Positions 5,064 to 12,019 of a stretch of 14,475 nt of DNA are shown piece after piece. The position numbers and the translations under genes are program-made. The notes under the pieces are model-generated. The model saw only the letters and a list, made by a program, of their open reading frames with translations, was not told where the DNA came from and ran no database searches. The DNA is from Thermoplasmata archaeon (GTDB lineage Archaea; Thermoplasmatota; Thermoplasmata; Thermoplasmatales; Thermoplasmataceae). The stretch lies in assembly GCA_021806345.1 (NCBI GenBank), contig JAJZXP010000220.1:1-14475 (forward strand), written 5' to 3'. How positions within the stretch are numbered: position 1 is the first letter of the stretch; each line of letters begins with the position of its first letter.

Positions 5064-5321
5064 ATGGTGATAAAATTGAAAGAGTTGCTTTACCTAGAGG
5101 AAAAAGATCATGACCCTTTCCAAGAGTTCCAAAATAACCTCGACTTTTATTACAGTGCGGTCTATCGGTCGGTTGAAAGGTTGAAGGAGCTGGGGCTTGT
5201 TAGGCAGGACATAAACGCAATGACCAAACCTCCAAGGAATATTATTAAACTTACAGAAAAAGGAAAACTTGTTGCACAGAAACTGAAGGAAATTGAAGAT
5301 ATTTTGAAAGGAGGGGCATAA
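5064..5321 (+). CDS. Winged-helix transcriptional regulator (copy 2)
   Basis: An 85-aa wHTH protein beginning MVIKLKELLYLEEKDHDPFQ. The recognition region (YYSAVYRSVERLKELGLV), wing (KPPRNIIKLTEKG) and dimer helix (VAQKLKEIEDILKGG) align with copy 1 at 3219-3506; the C-terminal 20 residues are nearly identical. The N-terminus is shorter by about ten residues and acidic where copy 1 has LLRLLVFL, so the first helix may be altered. It lies 28 bases after the nuclease gene and 3 bases before the next gene, whose ribosome binding site is inside its final codons. It is probably a local regulator of the downstream genes. Confidence 0.75.
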   Translation: MVIKLKELLYLEEKDHDPFQEFQNNLDFYYSAVYRSVERLKELGLVRQDINAMTKPPRNIIKLTEKGKLVAQKLKEIEDILKGGA

Positions 5322-5324
5322 GAT

Positions 5325-6383
5325 TTGATATTAAGTCTAAAATCTATATCTGTGGATGAAGCTTATTTTGAGCCAACAATTAAAGTGGAATTGGAATGGC
5401 AATATGATTTAAGCCAGGAAGCGCCAATAAACATTTTTGGAAACATATCTTTTATGGGAAAATTATTTGGGCGACTTCTACCAAAAGACCTGGAAACCAA
5501 AGTATTTAATATAGCGCCCACAGACTACAATAGAAATCATGATCACAAGACTCTGAAAATGGATCTTACAGCCACTCTTGATAATAAAATTATATCATAT
5601 ATGAATGAGGCGAGAAAATCGTCCGCCAAAGGGGATGTAAACTTAACTTTAGAATTTTTCACAACAACCCTTAGCAACAACGCAATGATTTCATACATAG
5701 AAGAATACGGCCTTACTGACAACACATTTCCTAAAGATTTAAAAACCGCAATAGGAAATAGCAAGTTTAAGAATTCCCAAAATACGAGTGTTCTATTATA
5801 CGTTTATCCGGACCAGACAGGCAGTTATTACCAAAACAGAAGCAATCTTAACCTGATCTCCTCAAGTGGGTTAGGGCCTAATGATGGGTATTTATCCATA
5901 AAAACTGAAAAAAAAGTCTTGGAATGGCCTATTAAGTCATCCGACTGGGTCCACGATTTCCTTCCAAAGCTGGGATTGGGTCAATATGAAATCATAGAGA
6001 TTCCAAGGGTAGAAACTGCTGGAGGCTTTGGTGACATCCTCACGATGCTGGATGAAGCAAAGGATAAACTTTACAAGAGTCTTGATATTGGAGCCAGCCT
6101 AGCAAGTCTCAGGAACTCCCTTAAGAAATTTTTGGAAATTGTGAATAGTGAAGGAGGTTTCAAAAAATTATTTCACGATAATAAAAACATTTCAAGTCTT
6201 GCTGAAGCGCTGCAAAATAAGCTATTTGGGGCGGCCTCAAGGTCTGAAGACAGCTCTGCACCCCATGCAGGTGGGGCCATTGTCGAGGGTTACGAGGCCG
6301 AGTCCTTAATTTTTATGGCTTATTCTCTCTACAAGATGGTTTTCGAAAGAATTAAGGGGAATGACACAGATAGTAAAGATTGA
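5325..6383 (+). CDS. 352-aa unknown cassette protein
   Basis: TTG start with GGAGGGG 8 bases upstream, located in the tail of the wHTH gene; no ATG candidate fits better. Begins MILSLKSISVDEAYFEPTIK. The first 130 residues look like a beta-rich domain with alternating hydrophobic residues. A striking middle motif at about residues 205-228 reads SSDWVHDFLPKLGLGQYEII followed by EIPR. The last 110 residues are helical (MLDEAKDKLYKSLDIGASLA; RNSLKKFLEIV), the layout of HEPN-like bundles, but I see no clear Rx4-6H pair. Family not recognised. It is embedded between a regulator and the EVE-like gene, so a role in the same defence process is inferred. Confidence 0.7.
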   Translation: MILSLKSISVDEAYFEPTIKVELEWQYDLSQEAPINIFGNISFMGKLFGRLLPKDLETKVFNIAPTDYNRNHDHKTLKMDLTATLDNKIISYMNEARKSSAKGDVNLTLEFFTTTLSNNAMISYIEEYGLTDNTFPKDLKTAIGNSKFKNSQNTSVLLYVYPDQTGSYYQNRSNLNLISSSGLGPNDGYLSIKTEKKVLEWPIKSSDWVHDFLPKLGLGQYEIIEIPRVETAGGFGDILTMLDEAKDKLYKSLDIGASLASLRNSLKKFLEIVNSEGGFKKLFHDNKNISSLAEALQNKLFGAASRSEDSSAPHAGGAIVEGYEAESLIFMAYSLYKMVFERIKGNDTDSKD

Positions 6384-6426
6384 ATTTTGGAAAAATGCTC
6401 CTTAGGGGCATTGGAGGGGTAAAAAT

Positions 6427-6987
6427 ATGTTTGAAAAATTAAACTATGATGATAGAGCAAAAAAATTTGGAGTTATAGCTAAAATAAAGATTGATGAGGG
6501 AAAAGATACAGAAGAGAAAAGAACAAGAGTTTTTCGTAAAGATGGTACTCTTAATGAAAAGGACTATAGAGACTTGATGATAAGTGGTGGATGGTTGGAC
6601 GTTCACACTACGGACTCAAACAATAAGAAATGGGAATGGGGAACACCTTCAGATTATCTGGGCAAGGGTGTCAAACTACTACTATTTGACAAAATTGAAA
6701 AAGGGATAACAGTAATTGCTGATGTAGACCCAAAAGAAGCTTTCTATGACAATGAGAATCATCACAAGGTGAGAAATGTGATTGTAGGAAAGCCAACTGT
6801 GTTAGATAATCCAATCCCTATTAAACTGATTACTGAATGTGGCCTTAAAGACCCAACAACTTTAGGATTAATCCCATTCGAAGAAATAACCGAGAAGCAA
6901 TACGATGAACTTATGCAAAAGTACCACAATTGGAAAGCGGGAATCATTAATACGAATACACCTGGAGTAATGAAGCCAAAATATTGA
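6427..6987 (+). CDS. 186-aa protein with possible EVE/PUA-like domain
   Basis: Begins MFEKLNYDDRAKKFGVIAKI, with GGAGGGG 7 bases before the ATG. Residues about 78-145 have the order typical of EVE/YTH/ASCH (PUA-like) barrels: KGVKLLLFDKIEKGITVIAD, EAFYDNENHHKVRNVIVG, then LDNPIPIKLITE. Such domains bind modified bases in DNA or RNA and are frequent in restriction systems that target or ignore modified DNA. The match is by pattern memory and not decisive. The N-terminal 75 residues are charged, with an acidic/aromatic patch (KWEWGTPSDY). The gene lies between the 352-aa unknown and the ParB-like gene on one strand, probably one transcript. Confidence 0.7.
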   Translation: MFEKLNYDDRAKKFGVIAKIKIDEGKDTEEKRTRVFRKDGTLNEKDYRDLMISGGWLDVHTTDSNNKKWEWGTPSDYLGKGVKLLLFDKIEKGITVIADVDPKEAFYDNENHHKVRNVIVGKPTVLDNPIPIKLITECGLKDPTTLGLIPFEEITEKQYDELMQKYHNWKAGIINTNTPGVMKPKY

Positions 6988-7036
6988 GAAGCACCTAAAT
7001 AAACTGTGGGTAGATTAAAAATTTAAAAACAGGGTT

Positions 7037-8518
7037 GTGACAGAATTGATAAAAAGTGATGGAAGTACAACGAGTTTAGTTGATGTAAAAAGCCTTTACC
7101 TGGATAAGAAGAATTTCAGGATTGATTATGCAAGAGTCCAAAATAACCAAGACGTATCAAAAATGCTTTTTGAAGAAGAAAATATTATAGAAATGGCTCA
7201 TAGCATAGTTTCAAGGAATGGGCTCTATCCACATGAGTTTCTTATAGTTGTAAAAGAAGATGGAAAAGACATAGTCATGGAAGGAAATCGGAGGGTTCTA
7301 GCTATAAGATGTCTACTTGATCAGAAATTCGTTCCTCTCGAATATAGGCCTAAATTTAAGTCAGTCATAGGCGAAATTGATCAAGGACTCAAGGATAAGA
7401 TTAGCAAAGTAAACGTAGTATACATGCCGAGAGAAGAAGCTTTGAAAATCGTCGCAGATAAGCACTCAGATATAAGCTACAGAAAATGGAGCCTGGTATC
7501 TCAATGGAGATTTTTGAGGGAACAATTTCAGAGATTCAATAGAGATATAGACAAAACCTTAGATTTCATAGACCCAGAAACAGCATCAGACGTCACTAAT
7601 GGAATAAAATTTATCAATCTGATTGATTATGTAAGAAGCCTAGAATGGTGGGACAATGAAAACTTGCGCAAGGAGATAGAAAAGAATAGATTAGAACCCA
7701 CTAGAATGACAAGGGCTTTAAACTATACTGATGTTCAAAATTCATTAAAGTTGTCTTTTGATGATAAATACGAAGTTTGTATCAAAGACGGAACATACAA
7801 AAAAGCTTTTGATTATGTACTGTTTAATTTTGCTAAGTCTGCACTGATAGATTCTGACGAATGGGCCAAAATAAATACCAGGAGCACAAAGGATGAGATA
7901 GTTTCTTTGATAGAGTCGTGGTACTCGGAATACCAGAAAAAATATAATGGAGACCAAACTAGTGAAAAGGAAGAACACAAAAATAAAGAAAACGAGACGG
8001 AAAAAAGCACAGTAGAAACCTCAAAAGAGTCGAATAAGAAGGAAGAAACTCCTAACGGGCAAACGCAGAATAAGAAACAAAGTGGAAAAAAGCCAATAAT
8101 ATATTTCTCTGACCTAAAGTGTACCTTAAATGACAACAAATTAAAAGGTCTTACACTTGAACTTTCAAAAATAACTATGACACAATTCCCTGCAGCTGCA
8201 ATAATGCTTACCCGTTCATTATTAGAATCATCCCTGTTATATCAGATCAACAAGAAGGGCCTTAATTCAGATTACTATCAATATAAAGGCAAAGATGGAC
8301 TTAAGAAAATTCTTAATTTCTCTATCAATAAAAGTTCGGTTCTCTTCAAGGATATAAAATCTGCAAAAGGATTGGAATACCTTGAAAACAGCAAATATAA
8401 GGATTTTATGGATGATATCGTGCACAGTAAATGGATCACTCCTACTGCCTCTGATGTAGCTAACATAGCAGGAAAGATTAGAGAACTTCTCAAGGCAATA
8501 TTATCCGACAGCGCATAA
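7037..8518 (+). CDS. ParB-like domain protein with helical HEPN-like C-terminus
   Basis: A 493-aa protein (GTG start, weak AGGG upstream). Residues about 13-100 form a ParB/Srx-like domain: VDVKSLYLDKKNFR, the helix ENIIEMAHSIVSRNGLYPHE, and the EGNRR signature at 82-86. ParB-type domains bind NTPs or cut nucleic acid, and occur in several phage-defence proteins. A helical middle section (to about 305) is followed by a Lys/Glu/Asn/Gln-rich, probably disordered linker (about 306-352) and a helical C-terminal domain (about 352-493) with FPAAAIMLTRSLLESSLLYQ, resembling HEPN bundles. The C-terminal call is inference. The protein lies directly before the D12 methyltransferase and may license or target its partner enzymes. 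Confidence 0.75.
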   Translation: MTELIKSDGSTTSLVDVKSLYLDKKNFRIDYARVQNNQDVSKMLFEEENIIEMAHSIVSRNGLYPHEFLIVVKEDGKDIVMEGNRRVLAIRCLLDQKFVPLEYRPKFKSVIGEIDQGLKDKISKVNVVYMPREEALKIVADKHSDISYRKWSLVSQWRFLREQFQRFNRDIDKTLDFIDPETASDVTNGIKFINLIDYVRSLEWWDNENLRKEIEKNRLEPTRMTRALNYTDVQNSLKLSFDDKYEVCIKDGTYKKAFDYVLFNFAKSALIDSDEWAKINTRSTKDEIVSLIESWYSEYQKKYNGDQTSEKEEHKNKENETEKSTVETSKESNKKEETPNGQTQNKKQSGKKPIIYFSDLKCTLNDNKLKGLTLELSKITMTQFPAAAIMLTRSLLESSLLYQINKKGLNSDYYQYKGKDGLKKILNFSINKSSVLFKDIKSAKGLEYLENSKYKDFMDDIVHSKWITPTASDVANIAGKIRELLKAILSDSA

Positions 8519-8552
8519 CAGAAAAATTTAGGCCTAGAAGTGATATCCTAAC

Positions 8553-9467
8553 ATGAAACCAACTGTAACTCCATTGAGATATCCGGGCGGAAAAACCTGG
8601 CTTCTGCCATACATTAATGACTTCTTAATGTTTCATAAAATTGAGCTTGGAACAATAGTAGAACCATTCGCAGGTAGCGCATCCGTTTCAATAGGACTGC
8701 TCAGGTCAGGGATGGCAGATAAAGCGGTCCTTTGTGAAAGTGATCCCATGATTATATCATTCTGGAAGTCAACCCTTTACAATAGCAAGGAATTTACGGA
8801 ACTAATTAAGAATCTGGATATATCGATGGTCACATGGAACGAGTTCAAAAAATATTTAGCAAATGATGCCCCTACAAAGTATAATGACCTTGAACTAGGC
8901 CTTGCATTTCTCTTTTATAATAGAACTAATTATTCTGGTATCATAAATGCTGGGCCCATTGGAGGTAGACGTCAACTATCAAAATATAATATTAAATGTA
9001 GATTTAATCAGGAGAGAATAATCAAAAAGGTCAATCAATTAAGCAGCTTAAGTGACCGTATTGAAATTATCCAAGGAGAGGGCAGAGAATATATAAGGAA
9101 ATTCACGGATAATCAGGAAGAAAACATATTCATTTATGTGGACCCGCCCTATTATAATGCAGGAAGAGTTTTATACAGAAAGTTTTTCGCTAATGAGGAT
9201 CATGTGGAGTTAGGAGAGATTCTTACTCATATCAATTTGCCATGGCTGGCAAGTTATGACGATGCAAATTTTATTCGTGAGTTATACAGATCATCGAAGT
9301 CCCAATACGTGTACACAGACTACCAAGCAGGAAATCTAAAGCGTGGGTCCAGAGAATTACTTCTCTCCAATTTTAAAATACCACCTATTACATCGAAACT
9401 TAGGACTCCAACCCATAATGATATTGACAATGTTGATCTAGGCCAACAGATTGCTACGCAAAACTAG
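8553..9467 (+). CDS. DNA adenine N6-methyltransferase, D12 (Dam) class
   Basis: A 304-aa enzyme transferring methyl from S-adenosylmethionine to adenine N6 in duplex DNA. Motif X is LRYPGGK (8-14), motif I EPFAGSAS (37-44) and motif IV DPPYYN (197-202), in the alpha-class order. Length is normal for the family and no break is seen. The start is ATG with no strong Shine-Dalgarno; it lies 34 bases after the ParB-like gene. The recognition sequence cannot be read from this, though many D12 enzymes act on GATC or related sites. It presumably marks self DNA for the surrounding cassette, while the ParB-like and HEPN proteins act with or against it (inference). Confidence 0.9.
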   Translation: MKPTVTPLRYPGGKTWLLPYINDFLMFHKIELGTIVEPFAGSASVSIGLLRSGMADKAVLCESDPMIISFWKSTLYNSKEFTELIKNLDISMVTWNEFKKYLANDAPTKYNDLELGLAFLFYNRTNYSGIINAGPIGGRRQLSKYNIKCRFNQERIIKKVNQLSSLSDRIEIIQGEGREYIRKFTDNQEENIFIYVDPPYYNAGRVLYRKFFANEDHVELGEILTHINLPWLASYDDANFIRELYRSSKSQYVYTDYQAGNLKRGSRELLLSNFKIPPITSKLRTPTHNDIDNVDLGQQIATQN

Positions 9468-9480
9468 AAATATATCTAGT
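9465..9480. repeat. Small inverted repeat after the D12 methyltransferase
   Basis: CTAGA and TCTAG flank the six-base AATATA just at the end of the methyltransferase gene, overlapping its stop. The A+T core could also act as a TATA box for the following gene, whose in-frame ATG codons lie at 9496 and 9502. A weak call: a terminator or an operator is equally possible. Confidence 0.3.
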
Positions 9481-9495
9481 GTACTTAGTTAATCC

Positions 9496-10377
9496 ATGGA
9501 AATGAATAAAAACAATGAATGGTTAATCACATTGAACGTGCGGAAAAAAGAGGATGAAAACCAGGATGTAGAAGTGTATCATAATCTTGAGCAACAAATT
9601 GAGATTTTTCTTAAGGAAAAATTAGGAAACTGCGAATTTGTAGAAAAATCTCGCAATAATGAAAATTATACGGTCAGGTTCAAAGTCTCATCTAATGTTC
9701 GTCCGGATCAGAAAGACCTTGTGATAAAGCCCATATGTATTGATAATGAGTTATGGGAAGTCAACATGCAGGACATAAATAAATTTAAAGAAATAAATTT
9801 TGCTCAGCTTCTAAATGATTTGTATGATCACTATGCAGAGAATCGAAACCCCTTTGATTATCTGTCTTCGAAACTGGTAGGTGAAGCCATCAAATGCTAT
9901 GCTGAAGGTTTGTATGATGCCGTTGTTATTCTTTGTAGGAGTGTAATAGACTCTTCAACCTACCTCGCGTGTGTTTGGGCTAGAAACGAATCTAACAAAG
10001 AAACATATGAATATAGAGTTCCCAAACCGTTCGAGCCCGGAGACGAAGTAGACTGGGGTAAATTAAAGAAGAAAACCATTGAACTAGGTATTTTGCTGAA
10101 GAAGGCTTTTAAAAATATTGAAAAGGTGAGGGACTATGGTAATTTTGCAGCACACATTGGTGAAAGACAATTAAAAGAAATGACAGAATGGTCGAAAAAA
10201 AATCGTGCTTTAATCAGGGATGTCTTACAGAAGGGAGTAAAAGGCCTTAACATGTCTCCGAGAGGTTATCCGAAGGGCTATAAGCTATATACTTCAAAGA
10301 ACGAAGCATACTACGCCTTAGATATGACGGTAGATTTTCTTAAGAAATTATCGGCCGGATATAACCAATCTAACTAA
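9496..10377 (+). CDS. DUF4145-type HEPN protein
   Basis: A 293-aa protein beginning MEMNKNNEWLITLNVRKKED. Residues about 120-225 match the DUF4145/HEPN pattern: AIKCYAEGLYDAVVILCRSV, where a buried cysteine and arginine sit in the helix, then RDYGNFAAH at 212-220, giving the Arg-x7-His spacing with the GN-x-A-H core of this family. HEPN proteins are RNases or nucleic-acid-binding partners common in abortive defence. The first 115 residues are mixed strand/helix and unassigned. The start could also be the ATG at 9502. The stop is 34 bases from the convergent second methyltransferase. It closes the plus-strand cassette. Confidence 0.8.
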   Translation: MEMNKNNEWLITLNVRKKEDENQDVEVYHNLEQQIEIFLKEKLGNCEFVEKSRNNENYTVRFKVSSNVRPDQKDLVIKPICIDNELWEVNMQDINKFKEINFAQLLNDLYDHYAENRNPFDYLSSKLVGEAIKCYAEGLYDAVVILCRSVIDSSTYLACVWARNESNKETYEYRVPKPFEPGDEVDWGKLKKKTIELGILLKKAFKNIEKVRDYGNFAAHIGERQLKEMTEWSKKNRALIRDVLQKGVKGLNMSPRGYPKGYKLYTSKNEAYYALDMTVDFLKKLSAGYNQSN

Positions 10378-10411
10378 TTAAATCCTTGTCCAAGCGTCTA
10401 CGATGAAACCC

Positions 10412-11158
10412 TTAAAATCGATACCAATAACCGCACCCCCATTTCTTTGTACCATTGTGGTCCAAAGGATTTGGGTATTCGATCACCTTCTGAGGTTTTC
10501 CAAATATTTCTTCCATGCCCTGATCGAAAGATGACAGGTTAAGCAGATAGGAACCCGGGTGATTGTCTATGCATCCCTTCAAATCCCTGAGATCATCTAA
10601 GGTGAAACTGCGCCTGTATTTCCTCCCGGATGAAAGGTATGGTGGATCCAGATAGAACAGCACCCGGGGTTTTGAGTATTTTTTCACAAGGCCTCTGAAA
10701 TCCATGTTCTCTATGGCCCACTCCCTGACGTATACAAAATTCTCTAAAGTGAATCTTGACATTTGTGTATTTCCCTTGAACCTCCTGCCAAACGATCTCC
10801 CGTTCCCCATGAAAGAATAGGTCTGAAGATAAATGAGCTTGAAGGCAGTGTCAACATCCTTGAGGTACTTTGAATCCCGCAGCTCCATAAATGCCTTCTC
10901 ATGGGCAAATGCCAGTCTAAGTTTTCTTGTGAGTGCCAATCTTTTTGTAGGGCCCTGGAAAACCTTGAATGTGATATAGAGATAGTCATCCAGGTCATTG
11001 TAGGCCTTGCCCTTCCGCCATTCATCAGGAATGTTCAGCAGCACCTTTCCAGAACCGCCAAAGACGTCCACAACGATATCAAATGAATCCCTGTGAACTT
11101 CCATAATGGCCAGAATATCCTTAAGTTGGTTGAACTTTCCACCATAGTACCTGAACAA
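10412..11158 (-). CDS. Second DNA adenine methyltransferase, D12 class
   Basis: A 248-aa D12-class enzyme starting at TTG (an in-frame stop lies a few codons upstream, so the N-terminus is short) with FRYYGGK (residues 2-8), the SAM loop DVFGGSGKV (31-39) and the catalytic DPPYLSSG (171-178). It shares only the class motifs with the enzyme at 8553 and has a clearly more G+C-rich codon choice, so the two have separate origins. It faces the other cassette gene end to end. The TTG start lacks a good ribosome binding site. It is probably active as an N6-adenine methyltransferase, either solitary or the leftover partner of a lost restriction enzyme. Confidence 0.85.
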   Translation of the reverse strand: MFRYYGGKFNQLKDILAIMEVHRDSFDIVVDVFGGSGKVLLNIPDEWRKGKAYNDLDDYLYITFKVFQGPTKRLALTRKLRLAFAHEKAFMELRDSKYLKDVDTAFKLIYLQTYSFMGNGRSFGRRFKGNTQMSRFTLENFVYVREWAIENMDFRGLVKKYSKPRVLFYLDPPYLSSGRKYRRSFTLDDLRDLKGCIDNHPGSYLLNLSSFDQGMEEIFGKPQKVIEYPNPLDHNGTKKWGCGYWYRF

Positions 11159-11254
11159 TGATTTCGTAATTGCTGTTTACGCCATTATTTCCTGCTTAAA
11201 TTATTTCTTATTGCACAATAGAAAATTATTAGGTCTACTTAGTCATGCTAAAAT
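11159..11254. promoter_or_regulatory. Divergent promoter region
   Basis: The 96 bases between the second methyltransferase (minus) and the third wHTH gene (plus) hold AAAATTATTA (about 11222-11231), placed about 27 bases before the GTG start at 11255 and so a TATA candidate for a leaderless transcript. A minus-strand TATA is not obvious. GCACAATAGAAAA (11212-11224) recalls the A+T region upstream of the gene at 2930. Confidence 0.35.
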
Positions 11255-11536
11255 GTGGAAACTCTTAAGTTATTGGAAAAGCAGTCAGGTTTTCTTAGAC
11301 TCATATCTTACCTTCATAAGGAAGGGGAAACACAGATAACTACAATTATTGAAGATACGGATATCCCGGTCCATCAGCTCTATTCAAGCATAGAAAAAGG
11401 GAAGAGTATTGGGATTATAAAAACAAGAGTTGATACTAAATCATATCCAAATAAAAACATGATAAGCTTAACGGATAAAGGCCAAAAAATAGGAGAAAAA
11501 ATATTGGAAATTATAGAACTGGTCAATTCAGATTAA
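11255..11536 (+). CDS. Winged-helix transcriptional regulator (copy 3)
   Basis: A 93-aa wHTH protein (GTG start) beginning METLKLLEKQSGFLRLISYL, with recognition region DTDIPVHQLYSSIEKGKSIG, wing PNKNMISLTDKG and C-terminal helix GEKILEIIELV. It is a paralogue of the regulators at 3219 and 5064: all share the EKKSG/EKQSG start, the LTxKG motif and the terminal dimer helix. It is a single gene, divergent from the second methyltransferase, which it may regulate. The last 9 bases overlap the end of a minus-strand broken gene. A TATA-like AAAATTATTA lies about 27 bases upstream, fitting a leaderless message. Confidence 0.8.
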   Translation: METLKLLEKQSGFLRLISYLHKEGETQITTIIEDTDIPVHQLYSSIEKGKSIGIIKTRVDTKSYPNKNMISLTDKGQKIGEKILEIIELVNSD

Positions 11537-11728
11537 GTTCATTTCCTGAAGCAGATCCGTTGCCCTTTCACTGGCCATATGTGATATTACGTAATTGAAT
11601 CTTTCCTCAATTTTCAGTATAAGATCTTCCCCGGTCTCAGTCTCTTCTATGGCCTTCTTAAAAATGGTATAATCCACATCAAATTGATCCTTTCAACCTG
11701 TAACGTATTCTTCCTCAAATTTATTCAT
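11528..11728 (-). pseudogene. Small gene interrupted by an in-frame TGA
   Basis: The ATG at 11728 overlaps the stop of the 76-aa gene as ATGA and opens MNKFEEEYVTG, then meets TGA at 11693-11695. The same frame continues for 54 sense codons (KDQFDVDYTIFKKAIEETET and on, ending LLQEMNLI) before a second stop. The helical, charged continuation looks like real protein. The simplest explanation is a nonsense mutation in a 65-codon gene. Alternatives are reinitiation at the GTG at 11677, which has GGAT about 10 bases upstream, or a sequencing error. No family is recognised. Confidence 0.55.
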
Positions 11729-11955
11729 AACAGTATCGACTCTTCCGTCTTTTTGAACAACTCCCTTATGTTGCTTATGAACTCTTCATAATCACTGCTC
11801 TGCCTTGCGGCATCCTCAATCAGCTCCCTGTCATGTTCGGCACGGTCATTCCAGCCTGCCCTGTATCCATTTTTCCTCAGAGCTTTCTCATGCTCTGTCA
11901 TGGTATCCAACGTTTTCTGTTCTCTCATCAGACCTGTTAGATTTGTATACATCAT
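11725..11955 (-). CDS. 76-aa acidic unknown protein
   Basis: Begins MMYTNLTGLMREQKTLDTMT and is mostly charged helix (EHEKALRKNGYRAGWNDRAE; DYEEFISNIRELFKKTEES). There is no cysteine pair or membrane segment. Three further in-frame ATG codons near the start make the true start uncertain; none has a strong ribosome binding site. The stop overlaps the ATG of the broken gene downstream, which argues for a two-gene unit. The protein could be a coiled-coil partner of the neighbour. No family is recognised. Confidence 0.55.
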   Translation of the reverse strand: MMYTNLTGLMREQKTLDTMTEHEKALRKNGYRAGWNDRAEHDRELIEDAARQSSDYEEFISNIRELFKKTEESILL

Positions 11956-11972
11956 ATGTTTTGCGGATGCCG

Positions 11973-11993
11973 TGAAAAATGAGAAAAAAGAGA
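11973..11993 (-). terminator. T-rich terminator after the glycosyltransferase gene
   Basis: Read on the minus strand, CTCTCTTTTTTCTCATTTTTC follows the glycosyltransferase stop at 12020 by about 27 bases. Runs of T without a strong hairpin are the usual archaeal termination signal. It separates this unit from the 76-aa gene. Confidence 0.5.
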
Positions 11994-12019
11994 GTTTAAG
12001 GATATGAGGGAATCACGCT

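Noticed and set aside
7745..8139. Minus-strand frames opposite the ParB-like gene
   Set aside because: Phe/Ser/Leu-rich antisense of the Lys/Glu-rich linker; no ribosome binding site.
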